A DNA stretch of 64,000 nucleotides from Gammaproteobacteria bacterium (GTDB lineage Bacteria; Pseudomonadota; Gammaproteobacteria; SZUA-229). The DNA is taken from positions 89,426-153,425 of the forward strand of contig JAOUKV010000003.1 in NCBI GenBank assembly GCA_029882355.1, in the 5' to 3' direction. Numbering within the stretch: the stretch's first letter is position 1; the number at the start of each line of letters is the position of its first letter. Below the pieces are notes generated by a model. It was not told the DNA's origin. It ran no database searches and worked only from the letters and a program-made list of their open reading frames with translations. This document shows positions 50,390-60,102 of this stretch, in pieces. The position numbers and the translations under genes were made by a program.

Positions 50390-51532
50390 GTGTCTTTCGA
50401 TAATGCTCCACCATTGTCCTTGTACGTACACATTCCCTGGTGCGTAAAAAAATGCCCCTACTGTGATTTCAATTCACATATCAGCAGCCGCATTGACGAA
50501 GAAAAATATCTCAACGCATTGATGGCCGATCTTGATAATGATCTTAAATCAATCGAATCACGACCTATAAAAAGCATTTTCTTCGGCGGCGGCACACCCA
50601 GTATTTTTTCGCCTGAGACCATCCATCAAATTATTAGCGGCGCTAAAGATCGCCTGGCTTTTGATGACAAAATCGAAATAACCATGGAAGCGAATCCCGG
50701 CACTTTTGAACAGAAAAACTTTTCAGACTTCAAAGCAGCTGGCGTTAATCGTTTGTCCATAGGCATTCAAAGTTTTAATGATATACATTTAAAAAATATC
50801 GGACGTATTCACGATTCGCAGCAGGCTCTTAGTGCCATTAATACAGCGCAGGAAGCTGGTTTCGACAATATCAATCTTGATTTGATGTTTGGCCTACCCG
50901 AACAAAATATTGAGCAGGCAATCAACGATATTGAAATCGCCTGTAATCAAAACGTACAACACATCTCACATTATCAACTAACCATTGAAGCCAATACTTT
51001 TTTTCATAAGCATCCTCCGGTAACACCTGAAATGGAAGATCTCTGGGAGATGCAGAATCAATGTCATGACGTTTTAAATGAACAGGGTTTCCAGCAATAT
51101 GAGGTCTCTGCTTTCTCAAAACCAGATAAACAATGCATTCATAATTTGAACTACTGGAATTTCGGTGACTATATTGGCATTGGTGCAGGCGCACACGGCA
51201 AACTTACTGAACCAAAGACGGGAATAATCTCGCGTCGATGGAAACACCGTCAACCCGAAGCCTATATGACATATGCTGCGAGCAATCCTGTTTCAGGCTC
51301 ATCTGAAATAAAACAGGATGAATTAATTTTTGAATTTTTACTCAATGCACTACGACTGAGAAATGGTTTTAGCTACGAAATATTTGAATGCAATACTGGT
51401 CTTGATAGAGGCGTACTAATCGAAACCTGCAAAAACATTGATCCCGAATTACTAATAATTAATGGGAGAGGTATTCACACTAGCGATACAGGATATCGTT
51501 TTTTAAATAATGTTCTTGAACAATTTATTTAG
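50390..51532 (+). CDS. hemW: Radical SAM heme chaperone HemW
   Basis: A 380-residue radical-SAM protein of the HemN-like family. The cluster motif CVKKCPYCDF lies near residue 17, followed by FFGGGTPSIF, MEANPGTFEQ, RLSIGIQSFND and the C-terminal HemN_C domain. It lacks the N-terminal region needed for coproporphyrinogen dehydrogenase, so it is a heme chaperone rather than an oxidase. It starts with GTG and is convergent with a DUF4124 gene. Confidence 0.93.
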   Translation: MSFDNAPPLSLYVHIPWCVKKCPYCDFNSHISSRIDEEKYLNALMADLDNDLKSIESRPIKSIFFGGGTPSIFSPETIHQIISGAKDRLAFDDKIEITMEANPGTFEQKNFSDFKAAGVNRLSIGIQSFNDIHLKNIGRIHDSQQALSAINTAQEAGFDNINLDLMFGLPEQNIEQAINDIEIACNQNVQHISHYQLTIEANTFFHKHPPVTPEMEDLWEMQNQCHDVLNEQGFQQYEVSAFSKPDKQCIHNLNYWNFGDYIGIGAGAHGKLTEPKTGIISRRWKHRQPEAYMTYAASNPVSGSSEIKQDELIFEFLLNALRLRNGFSYEIFECNTGLDRGVLIETCKNIDPELLIINGRGIHTSDTGYRFLNNVLEQFI

Positions 51533-51543
51533 ATCACTTATTT

Positions 51544-52023
51544 CTACTTAAATATATCCTGTATCATTTTTTCCTGATCTGCCTGTCGCTGATTGAGCGT
51601 CTCCTGCATCTCTATTGACTCATCGACCAGTTTTTTCATACCCGCGGGTGAATAAGGACTGCCCAAACTGGTAACCTTTGGCATCCCTATCAACTCAGGC
51701 TCCTTTTCAGGAATTTTGATTGCATCCATAACATTGGTTTCAGGTGATAGCACAAGCAACTCTGAATCCAGGCCCTCTGGCGGTACATTACTAAACTGGA
51801 TCACACCATGCTCATCAGGCCATTTGTAAACCTCAACTTTTTTATCGGTTACCACCATTTTTACGTTTTTAGGGCCATTAGCTTGCGCATCTGTCGTCAC
51901 CCCATCCCCATTACCCCAGATCCGGCCAAGTTTTTGGACAAAATCATCATCATTAAGTAAATACATGGGGAGAGTAATCATCACAATTAACACGATGAAC
52001 ATGGAAATAATTGTCGATTTCAT
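51544..52023 (-). CDS. Membrane-anchored DUF4124-like protein
   Basis: A 159-residue protein with an N-terminal membrane anchor or uncleaved signal (IISMFIVLIVMITLPMYLL). It has a DUF4124-like module (VEVYKWPDEHGVIQFSNVPP, about residues 63-82) and a helical C terminus. Function is unknown. It is divergent from rpmE and distinct in sequence from the other DUF4124 protein in the window. Confidence 0.75.
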   Translation of the reverse strand: MKSTIISMFIVLIVMITLPMYLLNDDDFVQKLGRIWGNGDGVTTDAQANGPKNVKMVVTDKKVEVYKWPDEHGVIQFSNVPPEGLDSELLVLSPETNVMDAIKIPEKEPELIGMPKVTSLGSPYSPAGMKKLVDESIEMQETLNQRQADQEKMIQDIFK

Positions 52024-52191
52024 TCTTTAATCCTTTTTAACTCATTTTTCATTGGTTACATTCCTGTCTCCGCATTATGTCGTAAAATCACACTAATTAC
52101 ATAGACAATTTCATCTAGCCACTTGCCTGACAAGGTGGTTACGAGTACAATTCAACGCCTTTTACAGATGGCATTCCAAGAGGAAGCTTAG

Positions 52192-52401
52192 ATGAGACCT
52201 GATATACACCCAGCCTACCAAGCCGTTGACGTAACATGTAGCTGCGGAAACACTTTTACAACCGGTTCTACCTACGGTAAAGACAAGATGTTGATTGACG
52301 TCTGCGCTGAATGCCACCCGTTTTACACTGGCAAACAGAAAGTTCTTGACTCCGCAGGCCAGATCGAGAAATTCAACAAACGTTTCGGTGGCAAGAAATA
52401 A
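52192..52401 (+). CDS. rpmE: Ribosomal protein L31 (zinc-binding form)
   Basis: A 69-residue large-subunit protein. The cysteines in TCSCGNTF and [15 protein letters not shown] mark the zinc-binding paralogue rather than the zinc-free L31B. A GAGGAAG ribosome-binding site lies ahead of the ATG. The leader contains an imperfect inverted repeat near 52119-52138, in the position where L31 leader structures occur. A strong terminator lies 30 bp downstream. Confidence 0.97.
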   Translation: MRPDIHPAYQAVDVTCSCGNTFTTGSTYGKDKMLIDVCAECHPFYTGKQKVLDSAGQIEKFNKRFGGKK

Positions 52402-52414
52402 TTCTCCATTGATA

Positions 52415-53230
52415 GTGTTGAATACGAGAAAAAGCGCCACACGGCGCTTTTTTTTGCTATTTCTGTTTTATTTTATATGGATCGGTTTTACTCAGGCATC
52501 CAGTCTGGATTGTGCCATCCACTCTTATGATGAGACAGCTACAGTCAAATACATCCACGATGGCGACACTATAAAACTGCTCGATGGTCGAAAAATCCGC
52601 CTCATTGGCATCAATACGCCTGAAGTTGCCCGCGACATTCAACCCGCTGAAGCTTATGCTTTTCAGGCTCGTGACCGACTAAGAAGCCTGCTGCAAGCCC
52701 ACAACAACGAGATCAAACTGGTTTACGGCCGAGAAAAACAGGATCATTACCAGCGCTCACTGGCTCATATTTTCCTGGCGGATGGCAGTAATCTACAAGC
52801 GCAGCTGATATCAGAAGGCCTGGCCAACGCCATCACCATTCCACCCAATGATCGTTACAGCAACTGTTATCAACAAACCGAGAAACAGGCGCTCTGCGCT
52901 AGAAAGGGTCTATGGTCAAAAAAAATCCTTTCTGCCTCCGATCTTGAGGATTCTGCTAGTGGTTTTCGGGTATTAAGCGGCACCCTCAACAGCATCAGGC
53001 CTTCAAGTAAAGGCATTTGGCTTGAACTGGAACACGATCTTAGCCTTAGAATCAACTCCCAACACAAGCCACTTTTCAATATGAAACGACTCGAATCCCT
53101 GCTTGGCCATACGGTAATAGTCAAAGGCTGGCTACAACCTAAAAAAGACCCAAAACATGGCGAACGTTTTTATATGCAGATCAAACACCCTTCGTCTATT
53201 GAAGAAGAAAAAAAATATCTAGAATGCTAA
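52415..53230 (+). CDS. Exported thermonuclease-family protein (SNase-like)
   Basis: An SNase-fold nuclease of about 271 residues. After a signal peptide (RRFFLLFLFYFIWIGFTQAS) comes the core VKYIHDGDTIKLLDGRKIRLIGINTPE with catalytic acidic and Arg residues, and DHYQRSLAHIFL with the second Arg. A C-terminal part (about 190-265) resembles OB-like domains. The start is uncertain: the GTG at the given 5' end gives a normal signal peptide, but the rpmE terminator lies within its first 14 codons. A TTG at 52454 just after the T run is the alternative. Confidence 0.82.
   Translation: MLNTRKSATRRFFLLFLFYFIWIGFTQASSLDCAIHSYDETATVKYIHDGDTIKLLDGRKIRLIGINTPEVARDIQPAEAYAFQARDRLRSLLQAHNNEIKLVYGREKQDHYQRSLAHIFLADGSNLQAQLISEGLANAITIPPNDRYSNCYQQTEKQALCARKGLWSKKILSASDLEDSASGFRVLSGTLNSIRPSSKGIWLELEHDLSLRINSQHKPLFNMKRLESLLGHTVIVKGWLQPKKDPKHGERFYMQIKHPSSIEEEKKYLEC
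52431..52455 (+). terminator. Intrinsic terminator of rpmE, inside the next gene
   Basis: Perfect 8-bp stem AAAGCGCC-ACAC-GGCGCTTT followed by five more T. It ends rpmE transcripts but falls within the signal-peptide coding region proposed for the downstream nuclease. Confidence 0.85.
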
Positions 53231-53267
53231 AATTCATCCTTTCTACACCATGCAATAGTTAAGACTC

Positions 53268-54521
53268 ATGCCTAATCGATACAAACAAGAAGCCCTTGAT
53301 TACCACTCACAGCCTAAGCCAGGGAAAATTGGTACTGCCATCACTAAACCTTGTGATACACAGTATGAATTGTCACTGGCTTACACACCCGGCGTTGCTG
53401 CGCCGTGCCGCGCCATCGCCAGGGATGAAGCTGAAGTTTATAATTACACCTCCAAAGGCAATCTGGTTGCTGTTATCAGTGATGGCACAGCTGTTCTTGG
53501 TCTTGGTAATATCGGACCATCTGCCAGCAAGCCTGTGATGGAAGGCAAGGCAGTATTATTCAAAGCCTTTGCTGATATTGATGTGTTTGATATCGAAGTC
53601 AACGCTGATTCATCAGAAGATTTCATCAAAACCGTACGTAATATTGCTCCGACCTTTGGTGGTATCAATCTGGAAGATATTGCCGCTCCTGCCTGTTTTG
53701 ATATCGAAGAAGCTTTGGTCGAACAACTAGACATTCCTGTTTTTCATGATGACCAACACGGTACCGCCATCATCATTGCGGCATCCATGATCAATGCACT
53801 GGAATTGCAGCATAAAAACATAGCTGATGCGCGTGTTGTCTGCCTTGGTGCTGGCGCAGCGGGTATTGCCTCCATGAAGCTACTTCAGGCTTTGGGCGCA
53901 AAACATGAAAACCTCTACATGATTGACCGCAAGGGCATCATCCACACAGGACGCGATGACCTCAATAAATACAAACAGCAATTTGCCGTTGAAACCGAGC
54001 TGCGCACACTGGCTGACGCCATGAATGGTGCTGATGTATTTATCGGTGTTTCCGGTCCTGACCTGTTGAGTTCAGATGTGCTGGCGACTATGGCACCAAA
54101 TCCTATCGTTTTTGCACTGTCCAATCCTGATCCAGAAATTCTGCCTGAACTGGCGCACTTAACACGTGATGACTTAATCATGGCAACAGGTCGCAGTGAC
54201 TACCCTAATCAGGTCAACAACGTGCTGGGCTTCCCCTACATCTTCCGTGGTGCGCTTGATGTTCGCGCGACCTGTATCAATCAGGAAATGCAGCTCGCTG
54301 CTGTCCACGCACTCGCTGACCTGGCTCGTGAGCCTGTTCCGACTGAAGTATTAAAAGCCTACAAACAGGACGCCATGGTCTTTGGCAAGGATTACATCAT
54401 CCCCAAGCCCTTCGACCCGCGTCTAATTGACACCATTCCACAGGCTGTCGCCAAAGCTGCGGTAGCTAGTGGAGTAGCGCAGAAATTACCCGCTCAAAAA
54501 AGCAAATCTGAAGCAAGTTAA
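53268..54521 (+). CDS. maeB: Malic enzyme (short, without PTA domain)
   Basis: Oxidative decarboxylation of malate to pyruvate. The 417-residue enzyme has LAYTPGVAAPCRAI, the catalytic lysine in GNIGPSASKPVMEGKAVLFK, FHDDQHGTAII and the dinucleotide motif CLGAGAAGIASM. It corresponds to the N-terminal two domains of MaeB; the phosphotransacetylase-like C-terminal domain is absent. NAD or NADP preference cannot be told. A strong terminator follows, then malate dehydrogenase. Confidence 0.93.
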   Translation: MPNRYKQEALDYHSQPKPGKIGTAITKPCDTQYELSLAYTPGVAAPCRAIARDEAEVYNYTSKGNLVAVISDGTAVLGLGNIGPSASKPVMEGKAVLFKAFADIDVFDIEVNADSSEDFIKTVRNIAPTFGGINLEDIAAPACFDIEEALVEQLDIPVFHDDQHGTAIIIAASMINALELQHKNIADARVVCLGAGAAGIASMKLLQALGAKHENLYMIDRKGIIHTGRDDLNKYKQQFAVETELRTLADAMNGADVFIGVSGPDLLSSDVLATMAPNPIVFALSNPDPEILPELAHLTRDDLIMATGRSDYPNQVNNVLGFPYIFRGALDVRATCINQEMQLAAVHALADLAREPVPTEVLKAYKQDAMVFGKDYIIPKPFDPRLIDTIPQAVAKAAVASGVAQKLPAQKSKSEAS

Positions 54522-54548
54522 AGTAGTAGCTTACTGATACTGCCCAAA

Positions 54549-54576
54549 AACCACCCCAATTCGGGGTGGTTTTTTT
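54549..54576 (+). terminator. Intrinsic terminator after malic enzyme
   Basis: Nine-bp stem AACCACCCC / GGGGTGGTT with a 5-nt loop and a run of T on the plus strand. It separates the malic enzyme transcript from the malate dehydrogenase gene. Confidence 0.92.
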
Positions 54577-54647
54577 ATGTGCGAATGAGTCACAATGGGG
54601 CTAGATCAAACGCACTACCTCATAGTCATTTAATACAGGAAGATTAT

Positions 54648-55577
54648 ATGAATAAAATCAGTATCGTAGGCGCAGGTCGAGTTGGCGAAGCCACTGCTCA
54701 ATTTATCGCCTATCAAAACATGTGTCATGAAATAGCACTGATTGATATTAACAAAGGTGCAGCTGAAGGTGCAGCACTCGATATTCAGGAAGTATCACCT
54801 TTATTTCAATATGATACTCGTCTTTATGGTGGTTCAGATCTTTCCCTGCTAGAGGGATCAGAACTAATCATCATCACAGCGGGCCTACCGCGCAAACCCG
54901 GTATGTCACGATCAGATCTTCTGGCCAGTAATATTGCTATCAGCAATGGCATTCTTGAAGGCATAATGAAATATGCTCCGAACAGCATGCTGTTGTTTGT
55001 CAGCAACCCGGTCGATGTCATTACCTATAATGCTTTTATCAAAACAGGCTGGCCTCGTAACCGTATTTTTGGTCAGGCTGGCGTTTTAGATTCCAGCCGC
55101 ATGGCTAGTTTTATCGCCATGGAGACAGGTTATTCCAGCCTTGATATTAATGCCATGGTACTTGGTGGTCACGGCGATACCATGGTGCCTATGCTGCGTT
55201 ATACCACTATCTCCGGCATTCCCGTTTCACAATTCATCAACAAAGAAAAATTGTCCGATATCGTTGAGCGCACTCGCAATGGTGGCGCTGAAATTTTAGC
55301 ACTCAGGCAAAACAGCAGCGCTTATGATGCGCCTGCAGCCTCAGTCGCAGAAATGGTTGATGCTATTGTTTACGATAGAAAACGCATCCTGCCCACTGTT
55401 TGCATACTGGAGGGTGAATACGGTCATGAGAATATGGCAATTGGTGTTCCTGCCGTACTTGGCAAGGATGGTGTTGAAAAAATTATCACACTGGATATGA
55501 ATGATGAAGAAACCGCCATGCTCAATAACTCTGCTGAATTAGTCCAGAAAGATCTTGAGTTACTCAAACAGCTATAA
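54648..55577 (+). CDS. mdh: Malate dehydrogenase (LDH-like type)
   Basis: NAD-dependent malate/oxaloacetate conversion in the TCA cycle. The 309-residue protein has the Rossmann motif IVGAGRVGEATA, substrate arginine in GLPRKPGMSRSDL, FVSNPVDVITY and the catalytic histidine in LGGHGDTMVP. By sequence it is the lactate-dehydrogenase-like MDH group rather than the E. coli dimer. The ATG following CAGGAAG is the start; the frame is open 23 codons upstream through the terminator region. Confidence 0.93.
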   Translation: MNKISIVGAGRVGEATAQFIAYQNMCHEIALIDINKGAAEGAALDIQEVSPLFQYDTRLYGGSDLSLLEGSELIIITAGLPRKPGMSRSDLLASNIAISNGILEGIMKYAPNSMLLFVSNPVDVITYNAFIKTGWPRNRIFGQAGVLDSSRMASFIAMETGYSSLDINAMVLGGHGDTMVPMLRYTTISGIPVSQFINKEKLSDIVERTRNGGAEILALRQNSSAYDAPAASVAEMVDAIVYDRKRILPTVCILEGEYGHENMAIGVPAVLGKDGVEKIITLDMNDEETAMLNNSAELVQKDLELLKQL

Positions 55578-55598
55578 ACAAACTAATAGCCCATAACG

Positions 55599-55629
55599 AA
55601 CAAAGCCCGGTCAATGACCGGGCTTTGTT
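55599..55629. terminator. Bidirectional terminator between mdh and the cold-shock gene
   Basis: Near-perfect palindrome AACAAAGCCCGGTCA / TGACCGGGCTTTGTT with only one unpaired base between the arms. It lies between two convergent genes. The stem ends in A-rich and T-rich arms in both directions, so it can serve both. Confidence 0.85.
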
Positions 55630-55654
55630 GCAACTTCAAGTTGTTTGGATCTAA

Positions 55655-55861
55655 TTAGATACCAACAACATTCTCTGCTTGAGGACCTTTCTGACCCTGT
55701 GTAACAGTGAATTCAACTTTCTGACCTTCAGTCAAAGTTTTGAAACCTTCAGACTGAATAGCGCTGAAATGAACAAAAACGTCTGGACCGCTTTCCTGTT
55801 CAATAAAGCCAAAGCCTTTAGAATCGTTGAAGAATTTAACTGTTCCTGTTGTAGTAGACAT
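55655..55861 (-). CDS. Cold-shock-domain protein (CspA family)
   Basis: A 68-residue single-strand RNA/DNA-binding protein with RNP1 KGFGFIE and RNP2 VFVHFSAI, acting as RNA chaperone. It has a strong upstream promoter and a leader of about 148 nt, as in cspA-type genes. The ribosome-binding AAAGG lies in a weak AU-only hairpin (CTTTAA/TTAAAG). Whether it is cold-induced cannot be told from the protein sequence. Confidence 0.95.
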   Translation of the reverse strand: MSTTTGTVKFFNDSKGFGFIEQESGPDVFVHFSAIQSEGFKTLTEGQKVEFTVTQGQKGPQAENVVGI

Positions 55862-56001
55862 ATGTATAACCTTTAAAAATTTTATTAAAGTCCGGTTAGG
55901 GACGGGTTTTTTGCTCTGAAATGGTTTGACTTATGTGTATCAGGAAGAGGTATTACTTCAAGGGACGTCTTATTACTAAACATAAATACCGCCTATAGCT
56001 T

Positions 56002-56043
56002 TCAGGCTAGGTGACATTATACACACCTAGCCTGACACGTCAA
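56002..56043 (-). promoter_or_regulatory. Cold-shock gene promoter embedded in a 12-bp inverted repeat
   Basis: On the minus strand TTGACG (56043-56038), a 16-bp spacer and a perfect TATAAT (56021-56016). The perfect repeat TCAGGCTAGGTG-N10-CACCTAGCCTGA (56002-56035) has the -10 hexamer in its loop and covers the spacer. The predicted start is near 56009. The repeat may be an operator. Confidence 0.75.
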
Positions 56044-56074
56044 CGCTCTAACACACTGTATTTTATAGAACGAC

Positions 56075-57883
56075 TTAGCCTCTAGAAGACCTTTTACGCT
56101 CATTCTCGGTCAGCAATTTTTTACGAATGCGAATATTGGTCGGTGTAACTTCAACCAGTTCATCATCATCGATAAATTCTAGCGCTTGTTCGAGCGTGAA
56201 TTTAATATGCGGTGATAGGGTCAACGCTTCATCAGTACCCGATGCACGTACGTTAGTCAGAGGCTTTGGCTTAATCGGGTTAACTACCAGATCATTATCA
56301 CGTGCGTGAATACCCACGATCTGACCCTCGTAAATTTCATCACCATTACCTACCAGCAATTTGCCACGTTCCTGCAAAGGACACAGCGAGTAAGCCACTG
56401 CCTTGCCTCTTGCATTAGAAATCAGCACACCATTTGCACGCTGACCAATATTATCGGTTACTGCGGGGCCGTAATGATCAAACACGCTATACAACAAACC
56501 GGTACCACGTGTCATTGAAAGGTATTCAGTTCTAAAGCCAATCAAACCGCGCGCAGGAATAATAAAATCAAGTCTAACTCGACCTTTACCATCCTGAACC
56601 ATATCCTTCAGCTCAGCCTTACGCATACCCAGCGCTTCCATGACCGCACCCTGATGCTCAACTTCTACATCGGCAGTCAACTCTTCATAAGGCTCCTGTT
56701 TTACACCATCAACTTCACGAACAATTACTTCAGGACGACCCACAGCCAGCTCGAAATTTTCCCTACGCATAGTTTCAATCAAAACTGAAAGATGCAGCTC
56801 ACCACGACCAGACACTTTGTATTTATCGCCTTCAACCTGCTCTACACGCAGCGCAACATTATGTTTTAGCTCCTGCTGCAAACGATCCCAGATATTACGG
56901 CTGGTCACATACTTACCTTCCTGACCCGAAAAAGGTGACGAGTTTGCACGGAACATCATGCTGATAGTTGGCTCATCCACCGTCATCGCAGGCAATGCTT
57001 CAACATTATTTGGATCACAGATAGTATCGGAGATAGAGAGTGGATCGATACCGGTAATGGCCACGATATCACCCGCCTGTGCTTCAGCGGCCTCAACACG
57101 CTCCAGACCATGGAAGCCTAATACCTGACCGACGCGACCACTACGCTCTTTACCATCACCACCAATAATCTTGACCGCCATATTGGTGGTCACTTTACCG
57201 CGACGAATACGACCAATACCGACAATACCGGTGTAACTATTATAATCAAGTGTTGAAATCTGTAACTGGAATGGGCCATCTGGATCAACGTCTGGCTCAT
57301 TAACGTGTTCAATAATTGCTTCGAACAATGGCGTCATATCACCACTGGTAATTTCCGCTTCAAGACCGGAATAACCATTAACAGCCGAAGCGTAGACAAC
57401 TGGAAAATCCAACTGTTCGTCAGTCGCACCCAGTTTATCAAATAAGTCAAAAGTTAAGTCCAGCGCACGATGCGGATCAGCGCCTTCACGGTCAATCTTG
57501 TTGATAACAACGATGGGTTTGAAACCCATGGCAAAAGCTTTCTGAGTCACAAAACGGGTTTGTGGCATAGGCCCATCAACCGCATCTACCAGCAATAACA
57601 CTGAGTCAACCATCGAAAGAACACGTTCAACCTCACCACCAAAATCGGCATGTCCCGGTGTGTCTACGATATTGATGTGGTAGCCATTCCAGTCAATCGC
57701 GGTGTTTTTAGAAGTAATAGTAATACCACGTTCTTTTTCCTGATCATTCGAATCCATGATCCGCTCACCAGGTGCTTTACGTTCATCCAGAGTACCGGAT
57801 TGCTCAAGTAGTTTATCTACCAGAGTAGTTTTGCCGTGGTCGACATGGGCGATGATTGCGATATTACGGATTTTAAGGCTCAC
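56075..57883 (-). CDS. typA: Ribosome-associated translational GTPase TypA/BipA
   Basis: An EF-G-like GTPase of 602 residues involved in ribosome assembly and stress. The G domain has [15 protein letters not shown] (G1), RGITI (G2), [11 protein letters not shown] (G3), NKID (G4), followed by the beta-barrel, domain III, domain V and the TypA-specific C terminus ending [11 protein letters not shown]. Its stop lies about 30 bp from the divergently read cold-shock promoter region. Confidence 0.96.
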   Translation of the reverse strand: MSLKIRNIAIIAHVDHGKTTLVDKLLEQSGTLDERKAPGERIMDSNDQEKERGITITSKNTAIDWNGYHINIVDTPGHADFGGEVERVLSMVDSVLLLVDAVDGPMPQTRFVTQKAFAMGFKPIVVINKIDREGADPHRALDLTFDLFDKLGATDEQLDFPVVYASAVNGYSGLEAEITSGDMTPLFEAIIEHVNEPDVDPDGPFQLQISTLDYNSYTGIVGIGRIRRGKVTTNMAVKIIGGDGKERSGRVGQVLGFHGLERVEAAEAQAGDIVAITGIDPLSISDTICDPNNVEALPAMTVDEPTISMMFRANSSPFSGQEGKYVTSRNIWDRLQQELKHNVALRVEQVEGDKYKVSGRGELHLSVLIETMRRENFELAVGRPEVIVREVDGVKQEPYEELTADVEVEHQGAVMEALGMRKAELKDMVQDGKGRVRLDFIIPARGLIGFRTEYLSMTRGTGLLYSVFDHYGPAVTDNIGQRANGVLISNARGKAVAYSLCPLQERGKLLVGNGDEIYEGQIVGIHARDNDLVVNPIKPKPLTNVRASGTDEALTLSPHIKFTLEQALEFIDDDELVEVTPTNIRIRKKLLTENERKRSSRG

Positions 57884-57983
57884 GATTATTCTCGGTTGGG
57901 TAAAATTAGCCGCGTATTATAGGGCTTTAAGCAAGAAAAAACTGAACAATTAAGGGGTAGACGCTAAGAATTAGCGTCAGAGA

Positions 57984-59012
57984 TTAACGATCAAGCAATT
58001 GACGTGTCGCCTGAGCAGCATCGTGATCACCTGCCGCCTCTTGCATAGCCGCTAATTCGTTCAAAACGCGCGGGTGATTACTTTCAATCTTTAATGCTTT
58101 TTCACAAAAAACAATCGCCGCCTGAAAATCACCTCTTTCTCTTTCCACATGAGCCAGGCCTATAAGGGCAAAGATATCATCACCCAGGTCTAAACAGCGA
58201 TTAAAACTCTCAATCGCATCATCAAGTCGACCAAGAAGAACTTGCGCATCACCAACTCGAGATCGCAAAGCCTGATTGTTAGGCTCTTGTTGCAGAATTT
58301 TCCCCCACCAAAAAATCGCCTGCGCCATATCTTTATGGCCACGGAAGCAATCTCCCATGCCAAATAGTGCAAAACTATTATCTGGTTCAATTTCCAGTGC
58401 ATTTCTGTAGTTTTCGATAGCACGATCAAATTCCATGCGCCTACGGTATAAATTACCCGTCATGGTCATTACCACCACATTATGGCTATTAGCTTTTAAT
58501 AAGCGCTCAAAACACATCAGCGCCCTGTCATCCTGATTGCTGGCGTAATATAAATTACCTAGACCTAACAGCGCAAAAACATCATCACTACTAATAGCCA
58601 GAGCCTGTTCATACATATCTATAGCATCTACATGCATCTCCATTTTATGAAAAGCATCGGCAACTCGTACCATGACATGACTATCATCTGAATTTATTTC
58701 AAGATAACGCAACCAGAATGGAATAGCCTGTTCAGGGTTCTTCATGCCACGACGCGCATCTCCCGCTCCGCGCAGTGCAAAAACATTGTCCTTATCGATA
58801 TTCAAAACTGCGTCGTAATATTTACCCGATTCCTCGAAACGACAGAGCTTGCGATAAACATCACCCAGCCCGGAAAGCACATAGGTATTACCCTCATCTA
58901 TCTCTAACGCTTTGAGATAAACCTCTTTGGCCTCTTCGTACTGACCACTACGGAAAAGACGACTACCATTTTTCGACAGATCAATAACAGTTTTTTTATT
59001 TAGTTCAGGCAT
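57984..59012 (-). CDS. Tetratricopeptide-repeat protein
   Basis: A 342-residue protein made almost entirely of TPR units: about nine repeats of 34 residues with the usual A/G/Y pattern (for example YEEAKEVYLKALEIDEGN, FDRAIENYRNALEIEPDN). It has no signal peptide, membrane span or additional domain. It is a protein-interaction scaffold; partners are unknown. It lies about 100 bp upstream of typA in the same direction, divergent from the nuclease gene. Confidence 0.85.
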   Translation of the reverse strand: MPELNKKTVIDLSKNGSRLFRSGQYEEAKEVYLKALEIDEGNTYVLSGLGDVYRKLCRFEESGKYYDAVLNIDKDNVFALRGAGDARRGMKNPEQAIPFWLRYLEINSDDSHVMVRVADAFHKMEMHVDAIDMYEQALAISSDDVFALLGLGNLYYASNQDDRALMCFERLLKANSHNVVVMTMTGNLYRRRMEFDRAIENYRNALEIEPDNSFALFGMGDCFRGHKDMAQAIFWWGKILQQEPNNQALRSRVGDAQVLLGRLDDAIESFNRCLDLGDDIFALIGLAHVERERGDFQAAIVFCEKALKIESNHPRVLNELAAMQEAAGDHDAAQATRQLLDR

Positions 59013-59192
59013 GTTTGATTACATTTCTTTTGTACTTAGAACCCTGATAGTACATTTATAATCCCATCATGAAAACCCTAAACTGATAACATGTTTTTAG
59101 CAAGGTTATTTGCGCTTCATCCACATATCAGTCAAGCACATTAAATATCGAGCTCAATGCACATAGCATCGCCCTCCGGTACAATGCCCGCA

Positions 59193-60101
59193 ATGGTCAA
59201 CAATAATAAAAAACGTGCATATCTGGTCGATTCCAGTATCTATATATATAGGGGCTGGCATGCTTATTCTGATGAGATAGTCGATGCCAGGGGTGCACCG
59301 GCTAATGCAATTTACGGCTATACCGAGTTCCTGCATCAACTCATCGAACTGGAGCAACCCGAATACATCGCCTGTGCCTTCGATGCCAAACAGACCAATT
59401 CCTACCGGCGTGAGATTCTCCCGGAATATAAGGGTAACCGACCACCCACACCCGACGACCTCAAAAATCAGTTCAAACCTTGCCGCGATTTCTGCCGTGC
59501 TGCTGGTATCGCTGACTACTCCAGCAACCGCTTTGAGGCCGACGACATCATCGGTACTCTCGCCTTTCGTTTACGCAGCGAGGGCTACGCCATCACCATC
59601 CTCAGCGCTGACAAAGACCTCGCACAGCTGGTCAGGCCCGGCGACATCTGGTGGGATTTTGCTCGTGACAAAATTATGCACTACCGTGATGTAGAAAAAA
59701 GCTTCGGCATACACCCTGAACTCATCGCCGACCTGCTTGCCCTAACCGGCGACAAAATCGATAACATCCCAGGCATCCCAGGTATTGGTTACAAAATGGG
59801 TTCCAACCTGCTTAAAAAATTCCCCAGTATTGAAGACATACTCGACAATATCGACAACATCTCAAAAATGAAATTCCGTGGCTCCAAACGCATCCAGGAA
59901 CTGGTCGAACAACACAAAGACATGCTGCCAAGAAACAAACTGCTCACCACCATCGTCACCGACGCCGACTTCAAGGGCCCGAAAGAAAGCCTGCGCTGGG
60001 AAGGTATCAACGAAGCCGCACTTCATAACATGTTTGATCTATTAGATGCCGCACCTGGCCGCCGTAATCGCTGGTTAAACTTACAACCCGTGCAATCGTA
60101 A
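59193..60101 (+). CDS. 5'-3' exonuclease (FEN-like, Pol I N-domain type)
   Basis: A stand-alone 5'-nuclease of about 302 residues resembling E. coli ExoIX or the Pol I 5'-nuclease. The acidic metal sites are in context: [50 protein letters not shown] and [15 protein letters not shown] (helix-hairpin-helix). The ATG giving [15 protein letters not shown] fits the family; the frame is open 12 codons further upstream. It is followed by an RluE-type gene after one base. Confidence 0.9.
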   Translation: MVNNNKKRAYLVDSSIYIYRGWHAYSDEIVDARGAPANAIYGYTEFLHQLIELEQPEYIACAFDAKQTNSYRREILPEYKGNRPPTPDDLKNQFKPCRDFCRAAGIADYSSNRFEADDIIGTLAFRLRSEGYAITILSADKDLAQLVRPGDIWWDFARDKIMHYRDVEKSFGIHPELIADLLALTGDKIDNIPGIPGIGYKMGSNLLKKFPSIEDILDNIDNISKMKFRGSKRIQELVEQHKDMLPRNKLLTTIVTDADFKGPKESLRWEGINEAALHNMFDLLDAAPGRRNRWLNLQPVQS

Positions 60102-60102
60102 C

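Noticed and set aside
52295..52414. An extended frame of the thermonuclease inside rpmE
   Set aside because: The codons are in another frame of the L31 gene and give no plausible N terminus; the signal peptide begins after rpmE.
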